Shown here piece by piece: positions 34,819-45,846 of a stretch of DNA of 64,000 nucleotides. Every line of letters starts with the position of its first letter. Position 1 is the first letter of the stretch. Under the pieces are notes generated by a model, which was not told the DNA's origin, did not search any database, and saw only the letters and a program-made list of their open reading frames with translations. The DNA comes from Tubiluchus corallicola (taxonomy: Eukaryota > Priapulida > Priapulimorpha > Priapulimorphida > Tubiluchidae): contig JAQGDQ010000417.1 in NCBI GenBank assembly GCA_030141605.1, forward strand, positions 12,501-76,500, written 5' to 3'. Made by a program: the position numbers and the translations under genes.

Positions 34819-35825
34819 TAAGGGCATTTTAAACTAAAAGGGCAAAACATTTTTCACAGTGGGAAGCGTTTTGGAAATCAGTAATTTGATTGCAGGTAGT
34901 TGTTTGTATACTCATTTCAATGATTGATTTTTAAATCATAAATTGTAAAAAAATTTAACCTGAAAAAATCCATCAAAGTAATTGAGCTGTGTAATTAACT
35001 CACATTTTATTACTTGAAGAAGTCTGTAATTTTACTTTGTTTTGCATTCTTACAAGCAAAATTTGTAATGAAATGATGTAAATGTTCCATTGAACATTGA
35101 ATATCTGGTTGAACTTACTGACTAATTTAAACCACCTTTAAAGCTTTAAACCAACCTATGCACAATGGTTGTAAAAAATGTAGCTGCGATGAATGTAGGT
35201 AAAAATGGCATAGAAGAAAATAACACGCTTAGTAACATATGTGTTTAGGGTTAGGATAACATAGTAGCAGATAATTATTTCAGTTATTTTTACCTCTGCC
35301 GAGGAAGTTGTGCTTCTATATAGTTTGTTTGTTTAGTTTTTGTCTGTTATGACTGTAAGCCTATTATGCAAAATCTGTCTAACAGATTTCCAAGAAACTT
35401 TGTAAAGAAAGGCGGGTATAGGCTGCCAAATTTGAATCTTTTCGCCGGTTCTTTTTCGCAAAACTTTGTACCAGATATGGGTCTGCACAAATATCGAGTC
35501 TCAATAAGCCCCCTATTCTAGTTCACTAGTTTTGTTAAGGGAGCAGAATTGTATGTGCGTCTGGGTAGGATTTTTCTGCCAACCTATTGTTTAATCTGTA
35601 TGAACTATCCATTATAATGACTTAAATCCAATATACAGTAAGTTGTGTGCTACATCCTGTCTTGGACAGTGCCAGACTATAGAAAAATGCTGCTCATCGT
35701 TTGGATGCGCCCCCGCTATTGTTGTCTCTCTGTTTTTCTCTTGCTTTTGTCTATGATTGTACTTTTAATCTTTTGCATTTTGTACAAGTTGTACAATTTG
35801 TTGAAATTCACCTTACGTTTTGCAG

Positions 35826-37103
35826 ATGTCAGCAGGGCAAACACTCGGAGAGCTGCTGTATAATAATGAAAAATACCGTGACGTAATGTTCTTAGTCGGC
35901 AAGGATTTGACTCCTTTTCCTGCGCATCGAATTGTGTTAGCGAGTAGGTCTAGTGTATTTGATAGGATGTTTTGCTGGTCGTGGGCTGATGAACCAATTC
36001 CCATACCTGATGTTGAGCCAACGATATTCCAACTTTTATTACGATTTATTTACACCGACAAAGCGGAACTTACGGGAGAAAACGTACTTGCCGCCATGTA
36101 TATAGCAAAAAAGTATGCAGTAGTTGAGCTTGAACAATTAACTATCGAGTTTTTAGAGTCTAACATTTGTCCAGATAATGTGATTACGATTCTGGAGGCA
36201 GCAGCTATGTATGAAGCAATAGATACAGAGGATAAATGCTTGGACGTGCTAGACGAAAGAACTAAAGAAGTCATTAAGTCTGAAGATTTCTTGACATCGG
36301 GTTACAATACGTTGATGATGATCGTGAAGCGTGACTCGCTTAACGTGGATGAAGTTGATCTCTTTGAAGCAGTCGTGAAGTGGGCAGAGGCGGAGTGCAT
36401 ACACAAAAATGTTCAGCCAACCTCTTCCAACAAGCGGACATGTCTAAACAAGCTCTTGTTTGAAATACGATTTCCGGTTATGGACAGCGTGACGTTTTTG
36501 CAAGTTGTTGTTAAGTGCGGCATCTTGACCGAGAACGAAGTCAACAACGTGTTGAGGTACCACTCCCGGGGCAGAAAAGTGGACCCAATCTTCAAAACGC
36601 GCAAACGGCGCTATGAAATGAAAGCCGTCTTTACGATACCATTAACCGAGATTCACGATGCGCCAGACATTTGTTTTTTGGACAAGTTGGTGAGTCCCAG
36701 CAGCGGTGCATATAAAGCCGTTTGCTCGTGGCAGATGGGACTAGTCCGATGTGGAGGATGGAATCTCTGTAGCAACGACAACTTTGGACAAAGCCGCCGT
36801 GGTGGTTGTTGCGTTAACGCTTGCATTTATCTCAAATCCAGTCATGAGTTGATATGTAAAAACAGTTGGTTAGAACTAGTGAATTATGATCTTGCAAAAA
36901 ACATTAAGATTGTTCTCACTAAAGAACTCATGCACAACCGCTGGAACGAGAACAACATTATTCAGTACGATACTCTCATGAATCCGTCTTCCGGATTTAG
37001 CATCAACGGAGCACTGCGGATAAAACTCCATTTGAAAGTGCGCCCATGGGAAAGCATCGTTAACAAATTTTACTCCGTTTTACAGGAAAACCACGTGGAC
37101 TGA
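35826..37103 (+). CDS. BTB-BACK domain protein, BTBD2/3/6-like, single coding exon
   Basis: This is probably a Cullin-3 substrate adaptor, the usual role of BTB-BACK proteins; the substrate is unknown. The frame gives 425 aa from the ATG at 35826. The BTB domain is about residues 5-110 (YRDVMFLVGKDLTPFPAHRI, LASRSSVFDRMFCW, IPIPDVEPTIFQLLLRFIYT, AAMYIAKKYAV). The BACK domain is about 115-250 (EDFLTSGYNTLMMIVKRDSL, VDLFEAVVKWAEAECIHK, TCLNKLLFEIRFPVM). In BTBD1/2/3/6 a PHR domain follows; here residues 270-425 do not show recognisable PHR motifs and are Cys-rich (GGWNLCS, RRGGCCVNAC). TTTTGCAG directly precedes the ATG, so a spliced 5' exon is likely and the gene need not be intronless. AATAAA at about 37207 is a poly(A) signal. 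Confidence 0.85.
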   Translation: MSAGQTLGELLYNNEKYRDVMFLVGKDLTPFPAHRIVLASRSSVFDRMFCWSWADEPIPIPDVEPTIFQLLLRFIYTDKAELTGENVLAAMYIAKKYAVVELEQLTIEFLESNICPDNVITILEAAAMYEAIDTEDKCLDVLDERTKEVIKSEDFLTSGYNTLMMIVKRDSLNVDEVDLFEAVVKWAEAECIHKNVQPTSSNKRTCLNKLLFEIRFPVMDSVTFLQVVVKCGILTENEVNNVLRYHSRGRKVDPIFKTRKRRYEMKAVFTIPLTEIHDAPDICFLDKLVSPSSGAYKAVCSWQMGLVRCGGWNLCSNDNFGQSRRGGCCVNACIYLKSSHELICKNSWLELVNYDLAKNIKIVLTKELMHNRWNENNIIQYDTLMNPSSGFSINGALRIKLHLKVRPWESIVNKFYSVLQENHVD

Positions 37104-37447
37104 TTGACCAAATCAAATTACGATTTTGTTGTTTCAAACGTGGTATCACGACTTTGCATTATTAATCAGATGCAGCTTGTTCTACGTGGATTGCAATGAA
37201 TGGAAAAAATAAACGATTTCCAAACGAAAGTTGATAAAGTTTACCAACAAAGTGACAAACATCGTTGCATGAGGACTTGAACTTTTAGCTCATGATCATA
37301 TTTGCCTGTGAATTCTCTTCAAGTTTTTTTTTGTACATTCGTATCAAAAGATAAGTTTCCCCGTTTTTATATACCATCAGGTATAGTGTCTTGACTGCAT
37401 TGGGTATTTTAACAAGAAAAATTAATATAAACAATTATTTATAGATG

Positions 37448-37782
37448 CACTCATAACTCGGTTTGCCGGACAAAACAGGGAAGATGTCGGTCCCAACTTG
37501 CCGATTGTCCGTATTTGCCAATACTAAGCTAATACAGTAGGCGCAGTGTATTAGACTCATGGTAATGTAGAATAAATCATCTAATTGGCTCAAAAAAGTG
37601 CGGGCCGCTCCTGACATACGAGTTACACACGTGTTGTTACACGCTGCTTAGTTAGACTGATGTAATGATGTAAACAAAGTGACGGCTCAGCAAGTAGTGG
37701 TCAGCTCACAAAACAACGGACTGTGTCTGTAGTATGTGGGGTTTTCCGTAAAAGCGAGGTCCGGTAAACCGAGACATGAGTG
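37448..37782. mobile_element. TIR element, copy 1 (see 58433-58794)
   Basis: The ends CACTCATAACTCGGTTTGCC and GGTAAACCGAGACATGAGTG are inverted repeats. The body shares CGGTCCGAATTTGCTGATTG-like text with the copy at 58433. It lies between the 3' ends of the BTB and ARMH1 genes. The flanks are TG/CA, a decayed TA. Confidence 0.75.
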
Positions 37783-38082
37783 CAAGTTTATTATTTACTT
37801 AACGTAAAAATGTTATTATTTATAATAAAACTTTACTTTATGTTAAAAAAACATCATTCAAATGTAAAAATGTAATTTATTGTAAAAAGATAATAGACAA
37901 AAGAGGTTAAATGCATTAACATTTACATAAAAAGTCACATTTACATATGACAAGAAACTTGTTAACTCTGGCCGCTGAACGTCAACAATAGTTGCTCTTC
38001 AATGTAAGCGTCTGCATTTATAGTCTCGCCCTCTGTTGGTAGAAAACACAAACTTTGTCAAAGTTGTCACCAAAAACTTGAA

Positions 38083-41000
38083 TCACTTATTACTATATGA
38101 ATCTTTCTGTGCTGTAATCTCGTCTAAGTACTTCTTCCAATCCGCTGTTGACTCCGGATACTTTTCTATCAAATGCTGAATAAAATATTCAAAATGTATT
38201 ACATCATAACAATAATTAAAGTACGACTCTATGTGTACGTAATGCGTAATCTATAGTGTATGATATGTACAGTGTTCCCTCACTTATCACGGGTGTTCCA
38301 TTGCAGGCCCACCCGCGATAAGTGAATTCCCGCGAAGTAGGGACGCTATACTTATTTTAGTAGTTATACATTTTTAGTCTTTATAAACACTCTTATACAT
38401 AACCCACACTCTTATACATAACCCTTTCCCATTCCCTTAATAACCGTTCCCATACTGTACTTGTACCTTTTAAAAAACTTTACGTAAATTTTCATAAAAA
38501 TGTTTTAAACTCTTAAACCTAGATATGTAATTTTAAAAATTCGATTTGGAGTACCGCAAAAACCCGCGAAACAGCGAAAATACCGCGATAAATATTTTAC
38601 ATTAATATTTTTGAAAACCAGCGAAACAGCGAGTCCACGTTAAACGAACCGCAAAGTAGCGAGGGAACACTGTATTCATTCGAACATGATCGCTATCGTT
38701 TCTTTTCCATCTAATAGTACAATAATAAGCCGTAGCTGTAATTATCACACATTTCGACAGAGACATGGTTTCCAAAAAAATTATTGCTTGCCAATTTTCA
38801 GGAATAGCGACCCAAAAAGGCGTAAAGAGCGATGTGAGCTCTGTTAATACACATAACGCTTACAAACACGTGGAAAAAGTCAATCACATGGAGTCGTAGC
38901 TTTACGAGTCAGAAGCTAAGATGAAACGAAAAGTTCACCTGTAAATGAGAAGCTATTAGATTCTAACCACACCTGCATGATTAAGTGGTAGGTGCTTAGT
39001 CCTTCCTTAGCGGTTGTTGAGTCTTCACCACGAATTGACAGTAACTTCATAACGTCGAGCTAAAAAATGAAAAATAAAATTGTTTTTCAACTTTGGTCAG
39101 TCTGACTCTGTAGTCCTATTAAATGAGGATGAATAGACAACGTTGAAAGAACAAATTGTAACTCTCATGCTACCGTACGTTGTACATTTTTATTGTTCGT
39201 AAAACCTCGGTAACTCTTCCTAGGTCTTGAAACCAACCGGGTAACTGAGTCTCAAATTGATGCAAGCATTTTCGTTTAGCTCTGCAATAGTTTTTACCTT
39301 GAATAGTTTTTCCATGGTGTTCGGAAGACTTTCGGCAATTTGTCTGCAACAAAAAAGTCGTAAGAACCAGCTGACTGCATCGTGGAACTTTCAAGTTTTG
39401 GCTCCTTATAATTCAATTCAACGAGAATTCCATATTTTAAAAGTGCATCAAAAATGCTTAGTTACAACTTTGTCGTGAATCCTTAAAAATGGCATAACGT
39501 TGGCCTAAAGCTGAAGATTACCATACAATCATAATTTTTTAACTTTTTTCAATTCTAATAACAAGTTTAAATCAAGATGTATGAAATTTGGATGTGCAGT
39601 TTTAGGTGCAGGTGATAGTAGCGATATTCGCTAAACATTTTTGTGGGCACGAGAACCGTCAACTAATTAAAAAATCTTGACTAGACTTAAACAAGCAAGA
39701 TATTTCCAATTTTTTCTCAATGAATGTGTCATTGCTATCCACTAATACATTTTGAGATTCTTTGGGCATGCAATAGAGCTACAGAAATAATAGCATTCCA
39801 TCAAACACATGCTTGGCACTTCCTTATTCAGAGTGCCGGGTGACTTGTGCATATAATATAATGCATACTCGGGCTTAGTGCTCCGACACTCGTAATAAAA
39901 TGATAAAATCATACTAAATGTCACCAGAAATAATCTGCAAAATTTTGAACAATTTTTCATTTTCATTGCAGTTCACAGGCAGAAGATTTGTCTTAACAAG
40001 AATGAGAGTCATTGTCATAAATTCCTCATTTGTGTTCTAGATCACAAGAGGCTAGCAATTTTTGGTTGGCAGCTAGAAATTGGTTGTCTGTGCTAAACAT
40101 GAATTGTATTGATGCTTTGGAAGCCTTGTTTACCGATATCAATTGCTATTGTCAGTTATTTAAAAAATTGTTGATGATTGAGCAAATGGTTTTTCCATTA
40201 ATGGCATTTCTTTACCTCTGTTACCTGTGCTGGTTCAAACCAGTCAGTCACCTAAATTCTCTGACTATTATGATACTCACGCAATAAGATCGATGACTGC
40301 CCATTGTTCTACACAGCATGGTAACGGCTCTTCAGACTCCTGAGTTAAACTCCCAGCTGAAGTGCTTTCTGGTTTAACTGTATGCAAAGAAAATTCTTAA
40401 AATTGGGACACTTTTGCCCAAGACAAAGACATCAAAACAATTTCAGGGGCAAGAAATTTTAGCAAATTGGCGTTTTAGTAATTTTGCCAACTCCTTAAGT
40501 TCTTATGTAAAACAACATTATATTCCTCAAGTTTCAAACCAAAATGGGACTTGCCCCAGAAGGGAATTCGTGGAATTGGCAGTGATGTGTGAAACCCCCA
40601 CGCAGACTGAGATGGCTTCCCATTCATACAGGACATTTGTTTCCACAACAAATAGTCATTATTCACAATAGCCCAAGCAGAAAATTTGGAAAGATGGAAG
40701 TGAGAGAGAGAGATGAGGAGGGGAGGGGAGAGATGGTGAAAGAGGAGAGAGAGAGAGAGAGGGGGAGGGAGAGAGAGAGATGAGGAGGGGAGGGGAGAGA
40801 GAGAGAAAGACAGAGAAGAGAGAGAGAGGGTGGGACGTAGAGAGAGAGAAATGGAGGGAGAGAGAGAGAGAGAGAGAGAGATGAGGAGGGGAGGGGAGAG
40901 ATGAAGAGAGAGAGAGAGAGAGAGACAAGAACAGCTTAAAAACATAGACTATTTTTCATTCGTAATACACATTCTCTAATATTTGAAATATTAAATTAAA

Positions 41001-44000
41001 TTATATTGCCATAAGCACATAACTTGCTAGATAATCATCTTATAAAACTTATTATAAAGAATGCAATTAAACTCAAGAACATTCACAATGAAATCTTCAC
41101 TACAACTTACAATGAAAATTAGGAGTAATCTGTGAAATATAATCAATAACATCGGCCCAGTCCTCTTCTACAATGTCACTCACTAGAGAAGCGATACGCT
41201 CTTTCCTATCGTCGGTTTTAATATTTTCTATGTCTTCGCTATCCGTTTCTTCCGTTTCAATTTTCTTGAGGAGGTCACTAATGCTTCTCATCGATTCATC
41301 AAATGACCCCTTTGATTCGAGTGTTTTACCAGATTCGCTTGGATGTTTTTCCTGGTCGATTGCGTCGTCAAATGACACCCTGCAATCGCGTGATGCCAGT
41401 TTATCGTCATAGGTGACGTCAGATGACACCTTTGACTCGTTATAAGTGATTGATTCCGAGGGCTTTTCGCAAACAGTGTCATCAGCTGATGCGTTAGACT
41501 CGTGGACTGATGGTTTTTCGTGGTCAGTAGAACAAGAATAGTTGAAATCGGTTTTGTCAGAAGCGTCAACAGAAGCTTTGCTTTCGTCTTCTTTGACAGA
41601 AACCGAACCTTCACTTTCTTTACATTCCTCAGCTGGTTTTTGCTCGACTTTCGCAGTGTCAGTGTCCTCTTCGTAATCAGAATCGCTCTCTATTGAACTT
41701 TCCGGAGACTTCCGTAGCTGTGTCTCGGAAAAATTAGCATCCAACTTTTCAGAAATCGAACTCGTTCTGGCCGAGTCAGATACCTGTGCCGGAGACTTGT
41801 GAAACAATACCTTCTTGATGGCCGCTTCTGCAGGCGATTTTTCTTCGTCGCCAGCTTCGGACACAATTTTCTCACTCTCGGTATATTCAGTATATTCAGT
41901 GGACAGTACAAAGCTATCCATGCCATTTTTAAGTGACTCCTCTTCTGGTTTTTTCAAGATTGTTATTATGTTATGTAAAATTTCGGCTTGTAAGCCAGCA
42001 TTGCCTTGACGAAGGACATCTAACACCAAACTTGCCGCTTCTTCTCTTACAGTTGTATGCAAACTGCTGAAGAGAGTAAATGCTGACCGAATCACTGCGT
42101 TGTTCATCTTCATACCTTCTTTCTATAATAATAGGTAAGACCGGATTTTTACCAGGTGGTGTAAAACCAAAGCAAGAGATCCTCTTTAGCAAAGACCGGA
42201 CCAAATCTTAAACTGTAGGTCAAAACAATCTACTGCTTGAAATATTGAAAGGAAATGTACTATTTCGTCAAAAATGACTCACGTGAAAGAATTATTATCA
42301 CTCAAACACAATTTAGTGCCACTAGTTCTTCACTGTTACATGCATTTTGCTTGTGCTAGTTAGACGGGCACTAGCGCCTGCATTTCGGAAACACATTGCA
42401 CAATAATAGGTGCGGACCGCTCAGTTCAGATGTGTTATTTTGTGATGAACTACACCTGTTTGACAGCTCATGCTTGAGTACAGTGGTAAATTTGAATTTT
42501 TGTCTTAAAACTTGCCTAGTTTTAATACAATACACTGAATATTTCACAGTAGCACTGTACTTCAATTTTAACTTTCACAAACACGTGCAACATGCTTGTG
42601 GAATATTTTTGCTGTTGAAAATTATGTTAGTTTACTTTATGATGTCATCAATTAAGTTTTTAATCTATTATAATATTTGATAATCAGAAACACTTTTGCA
42701 GTATTAATTGTGTTAAAATATATACTTTTTATCCGATTTGAAAATGGGATATGAAAAATCATGCTGTCTTCCCTTAAAAACACATTGATAAAATGTAGTC
42801 ATAAAGTGTAGTCATATATTATATTAAAACAGGAATTATTAATACTTCTTTCCCTACAATTTTGCAAGTAACACATTAACAGAAAATTATTTTTAAATAT
42901 AAGCATCAGTGAAATGTAATACATCATTTTTGACAACACAGTTTTGCTGTTTTGCAGACGATAAACGTATAAATAGGTACTAGTAGAAAAAGCATTTATA
43001 ATATCAATGTCAATAAACCGAGAAATTTGAGACCTGAACTTTGGAAACTTTCAAATATTCCTGTGCTGCCTAATCAAAATACTTACTCGAATCAGTAATA
43101 CCGTATTTATTCGAGTATAACGCGCACACGTGACAAACGTTGTTGAACACGTGCGGCCATGATAAAAATCATTTATTGACAACGTAAAGTAAACTATGAA
43201 CACAAATCTGCTGATGACGCAAATATAGTTGATTATTTCCTTAGCTACGCCTCGCCTCTGCAGTGAGTGTTGCTCACGAGCCATTGAGAATTATTTATTT
43301 TAGATCGTTCACGCAAGTGCTTTGGATACTGTTACTAAAAATAGACCATAGGCGTTTTGTGGGTCCAGAGATTTGGCTGCATTCAATGTTTTGCTATTGT
43401 GGTCAGCGATATCTTCGACTAATTTGGTATTGCACAAATAATATATTGATACATCTAAGTGTGTCACCCCAGCCCTCGTTTATAACGCACACCCAAACTT
43501 TGAGTTCTTTTTAGGTAGAAAATTTTGCGAGTTATAATCGAATAAATACGGTACTTGTTCTAGTTTCAGAGTTTAAATTTCAGAGACAGTTTTAAGGTAG
43601 GCTGCTAATAAAACAATGAGAGTGACAGCAGACAAAGAGATAAAAATGGCAATAACATGATATCGTATTATAGTGTACTGTTAATTAGTTTTTGAGATAT
43701 ACTCACATTCATAGTACGAAGGCTGTCTGTTGACAGGTGCTGACATCTATGGTGCTTTGCTAACATCAATTGAGTGAACGCTTTCATAACCTACAGTGAT
43801 AATAAACACTTAATATCTGACCTTGCAGCTGACAATAAGCCTTTTCACATTCCAGCGATTGATGATGATCGTTAGAAGGTCAAAGGATAAGTGTACAAGA
43901 CAACGCTTTCGTGTACACTTGGCAATGCCTTGTAGCCCATGCTATTGTAATAGTAACAGTTTTAATAGCTAGCTAGAATCTTACCTAGTTCATTTTTTCC

Positions 44001-45659
44001 TGTTCTCAAGCAAGATCCTGCTAGTAAATCACTCTACGCACAGAGTAATGCATAATTAAGTAAAGTCCACATAGAACACTGAAGGTACTGAACTGATGCT
44101 TTGCGTTACCCACATGTCATGTAACAATTGTAGTTAAGACTCGTTGCTGTGGTACACTTAATCTTTGACCTACAGCAACTGTGCGTGTGCACAATGAAAC
44201 TATGAAAAGGCCTATTGGTGATGTCATATCACTATTTCTTAGTGTAATAGAAACTAGTCCGGCATGCAATACACTGGGGTATTTGCTGTTAGCATTTTTT
44301 TCTGCCCAGCTGCCTGGATATGTCATTTAAAACGGCATCTGTTTTTTTCGTTAAAATTTAAAATATAGAGTAACTCTATTGTGATGTCACAATGCAAAAA
44401 CTTGCTGAAAACTTGTTACATGAATGAGACTGGCATCACGGTGAGATAGACAGCTTTATGGAGTTACTTTGCAAGCGAGCAACTGAAATACACGTTTTTA
44501 AAAAGCAGATCAAATGTTTCTCTCAGCTGCCAGATTGATCTATTTTATTTATTAATGTTTAGATGACTACATAACCAATTACTAAAATAATAATATTAAT
44601 GTTTAGACGACTACATAACCATTTACTAAAATAATAATATTAATGTTTAGAGGACTACATAACCAATTACTAAAATAATAACATTAATGTTTAGAGGACT
44701 ACATAACCAATGACTAAAATAATAATATTAATGTTTAGAGGACTACATAACCAATTACTAAAGTAATAACATTAATGTTTAGAGGACTACATAACCAATT
44801 ACTAAAATAATAATATTAATGTTTAGAGGACTACATAACCAATTACTAAAATAATAACATTAATGTTTAGAGGACTACATAACCAATGACTAAGATAATA
44901 ATATTAATGTTTAGAGGACTACATAACCAATTACTAAAGTAATAACATTAATGTTTAGAGGACTAGATAACTAATGACTAAAATAATAATATTAATGTTT
45001 AGAGGACTACATAACCAATGACTAAAATAATAATATTCATCAATAAGGTTCCTACATTGTCTGTACGTGTATTCTAGTTTGGTAACACGTTTCAACTGGC
45101 TTCAATCAGCTGTTATTTCGTTCCCTCCCAACAGATGGCAATTTTAAACCCACGTGCGTTATGCAAAAATGACAATTTAGTGATAATTCGTAGAGCTGAA
45201 ATAAGTCTTATTAGAGATGATGTATACTTGTGTCTGTTGGCGTACATCGCTTGAAAGTACTGCTAGAACAGATCGAGCCATGTCTATAGACTTGTCACAG
45301 TGTGTCCTGCCCATATACTCTCCGATAATACGAATACCTAAAATAAAGGAAGTGACTAATACAGATGACATCTTTATTCATCTTATACTTTAAATAACAG
45401 TTCATATAATTATTATGCTGCAACATAGTTCACCTGTTGATTCCACAGTATGGGAAGTAACAACAGGGGCAAAGAAAAGAAACAGACAGAATGACAGGGG
45501 GTGTGTGAGAGAGACGGAGAGAGAAAGAGAGAGACGGAGAAAGAGAGATAACGGGAGAGAGGGAGGGAGGGAGATAGAGAGAGAGAGAGACAAAGAGGGA
45601 GAGAGAGAGAGGGGGGAGAGAGAGAAAAAGAGAGAGAGGGAGGGGAGAGAGAGAGACAA

Positions 45660-45691
<32 letters not shown>

Positions 45692-45802
45692 GCAGAGAGG
45701 AGAGATGGGGAGAGAGAGAGAGGGAGGGAGAGAGAGAGGGGGGAGAGAGAGAAGAGAGAGGGGGAGAGAGAGAGACGGGGAGAGAGAGACGGAGAAAGAG
45801 AC

Positions 45803-45846
<44 letters not shown>

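Larger units (their letters stand above)
27496..35825. other. Gene-poor stretch between PPM1D and the BTB gene
   Basis: No host gene is supported. It contains a LINE 3' end (27880-28685, +), dispersed repeats (28810-29400, 29696-30093), a broken LINE (30255-32165, -) and a Harbinger derivative (33865-34818). From 32200 to 33850 and from 34822 to 35800 I see only AT-rich sequence with short unsupported ORFs. Confidence 0.5.

Noticed and set aside
35645-35825. Upstream ORFs of the BTB gene
   Set aside because: They are out of frame with the BTB coding sequence. The in-frame sequence upstream of the ATG soon meets a stop (35802-35804).
40475-40945. Ser/Leu/Pro-rich 156-codon ORF
   Set aside because: It reads the (GA)n tract on the minus strand within an ARMH1 intron.
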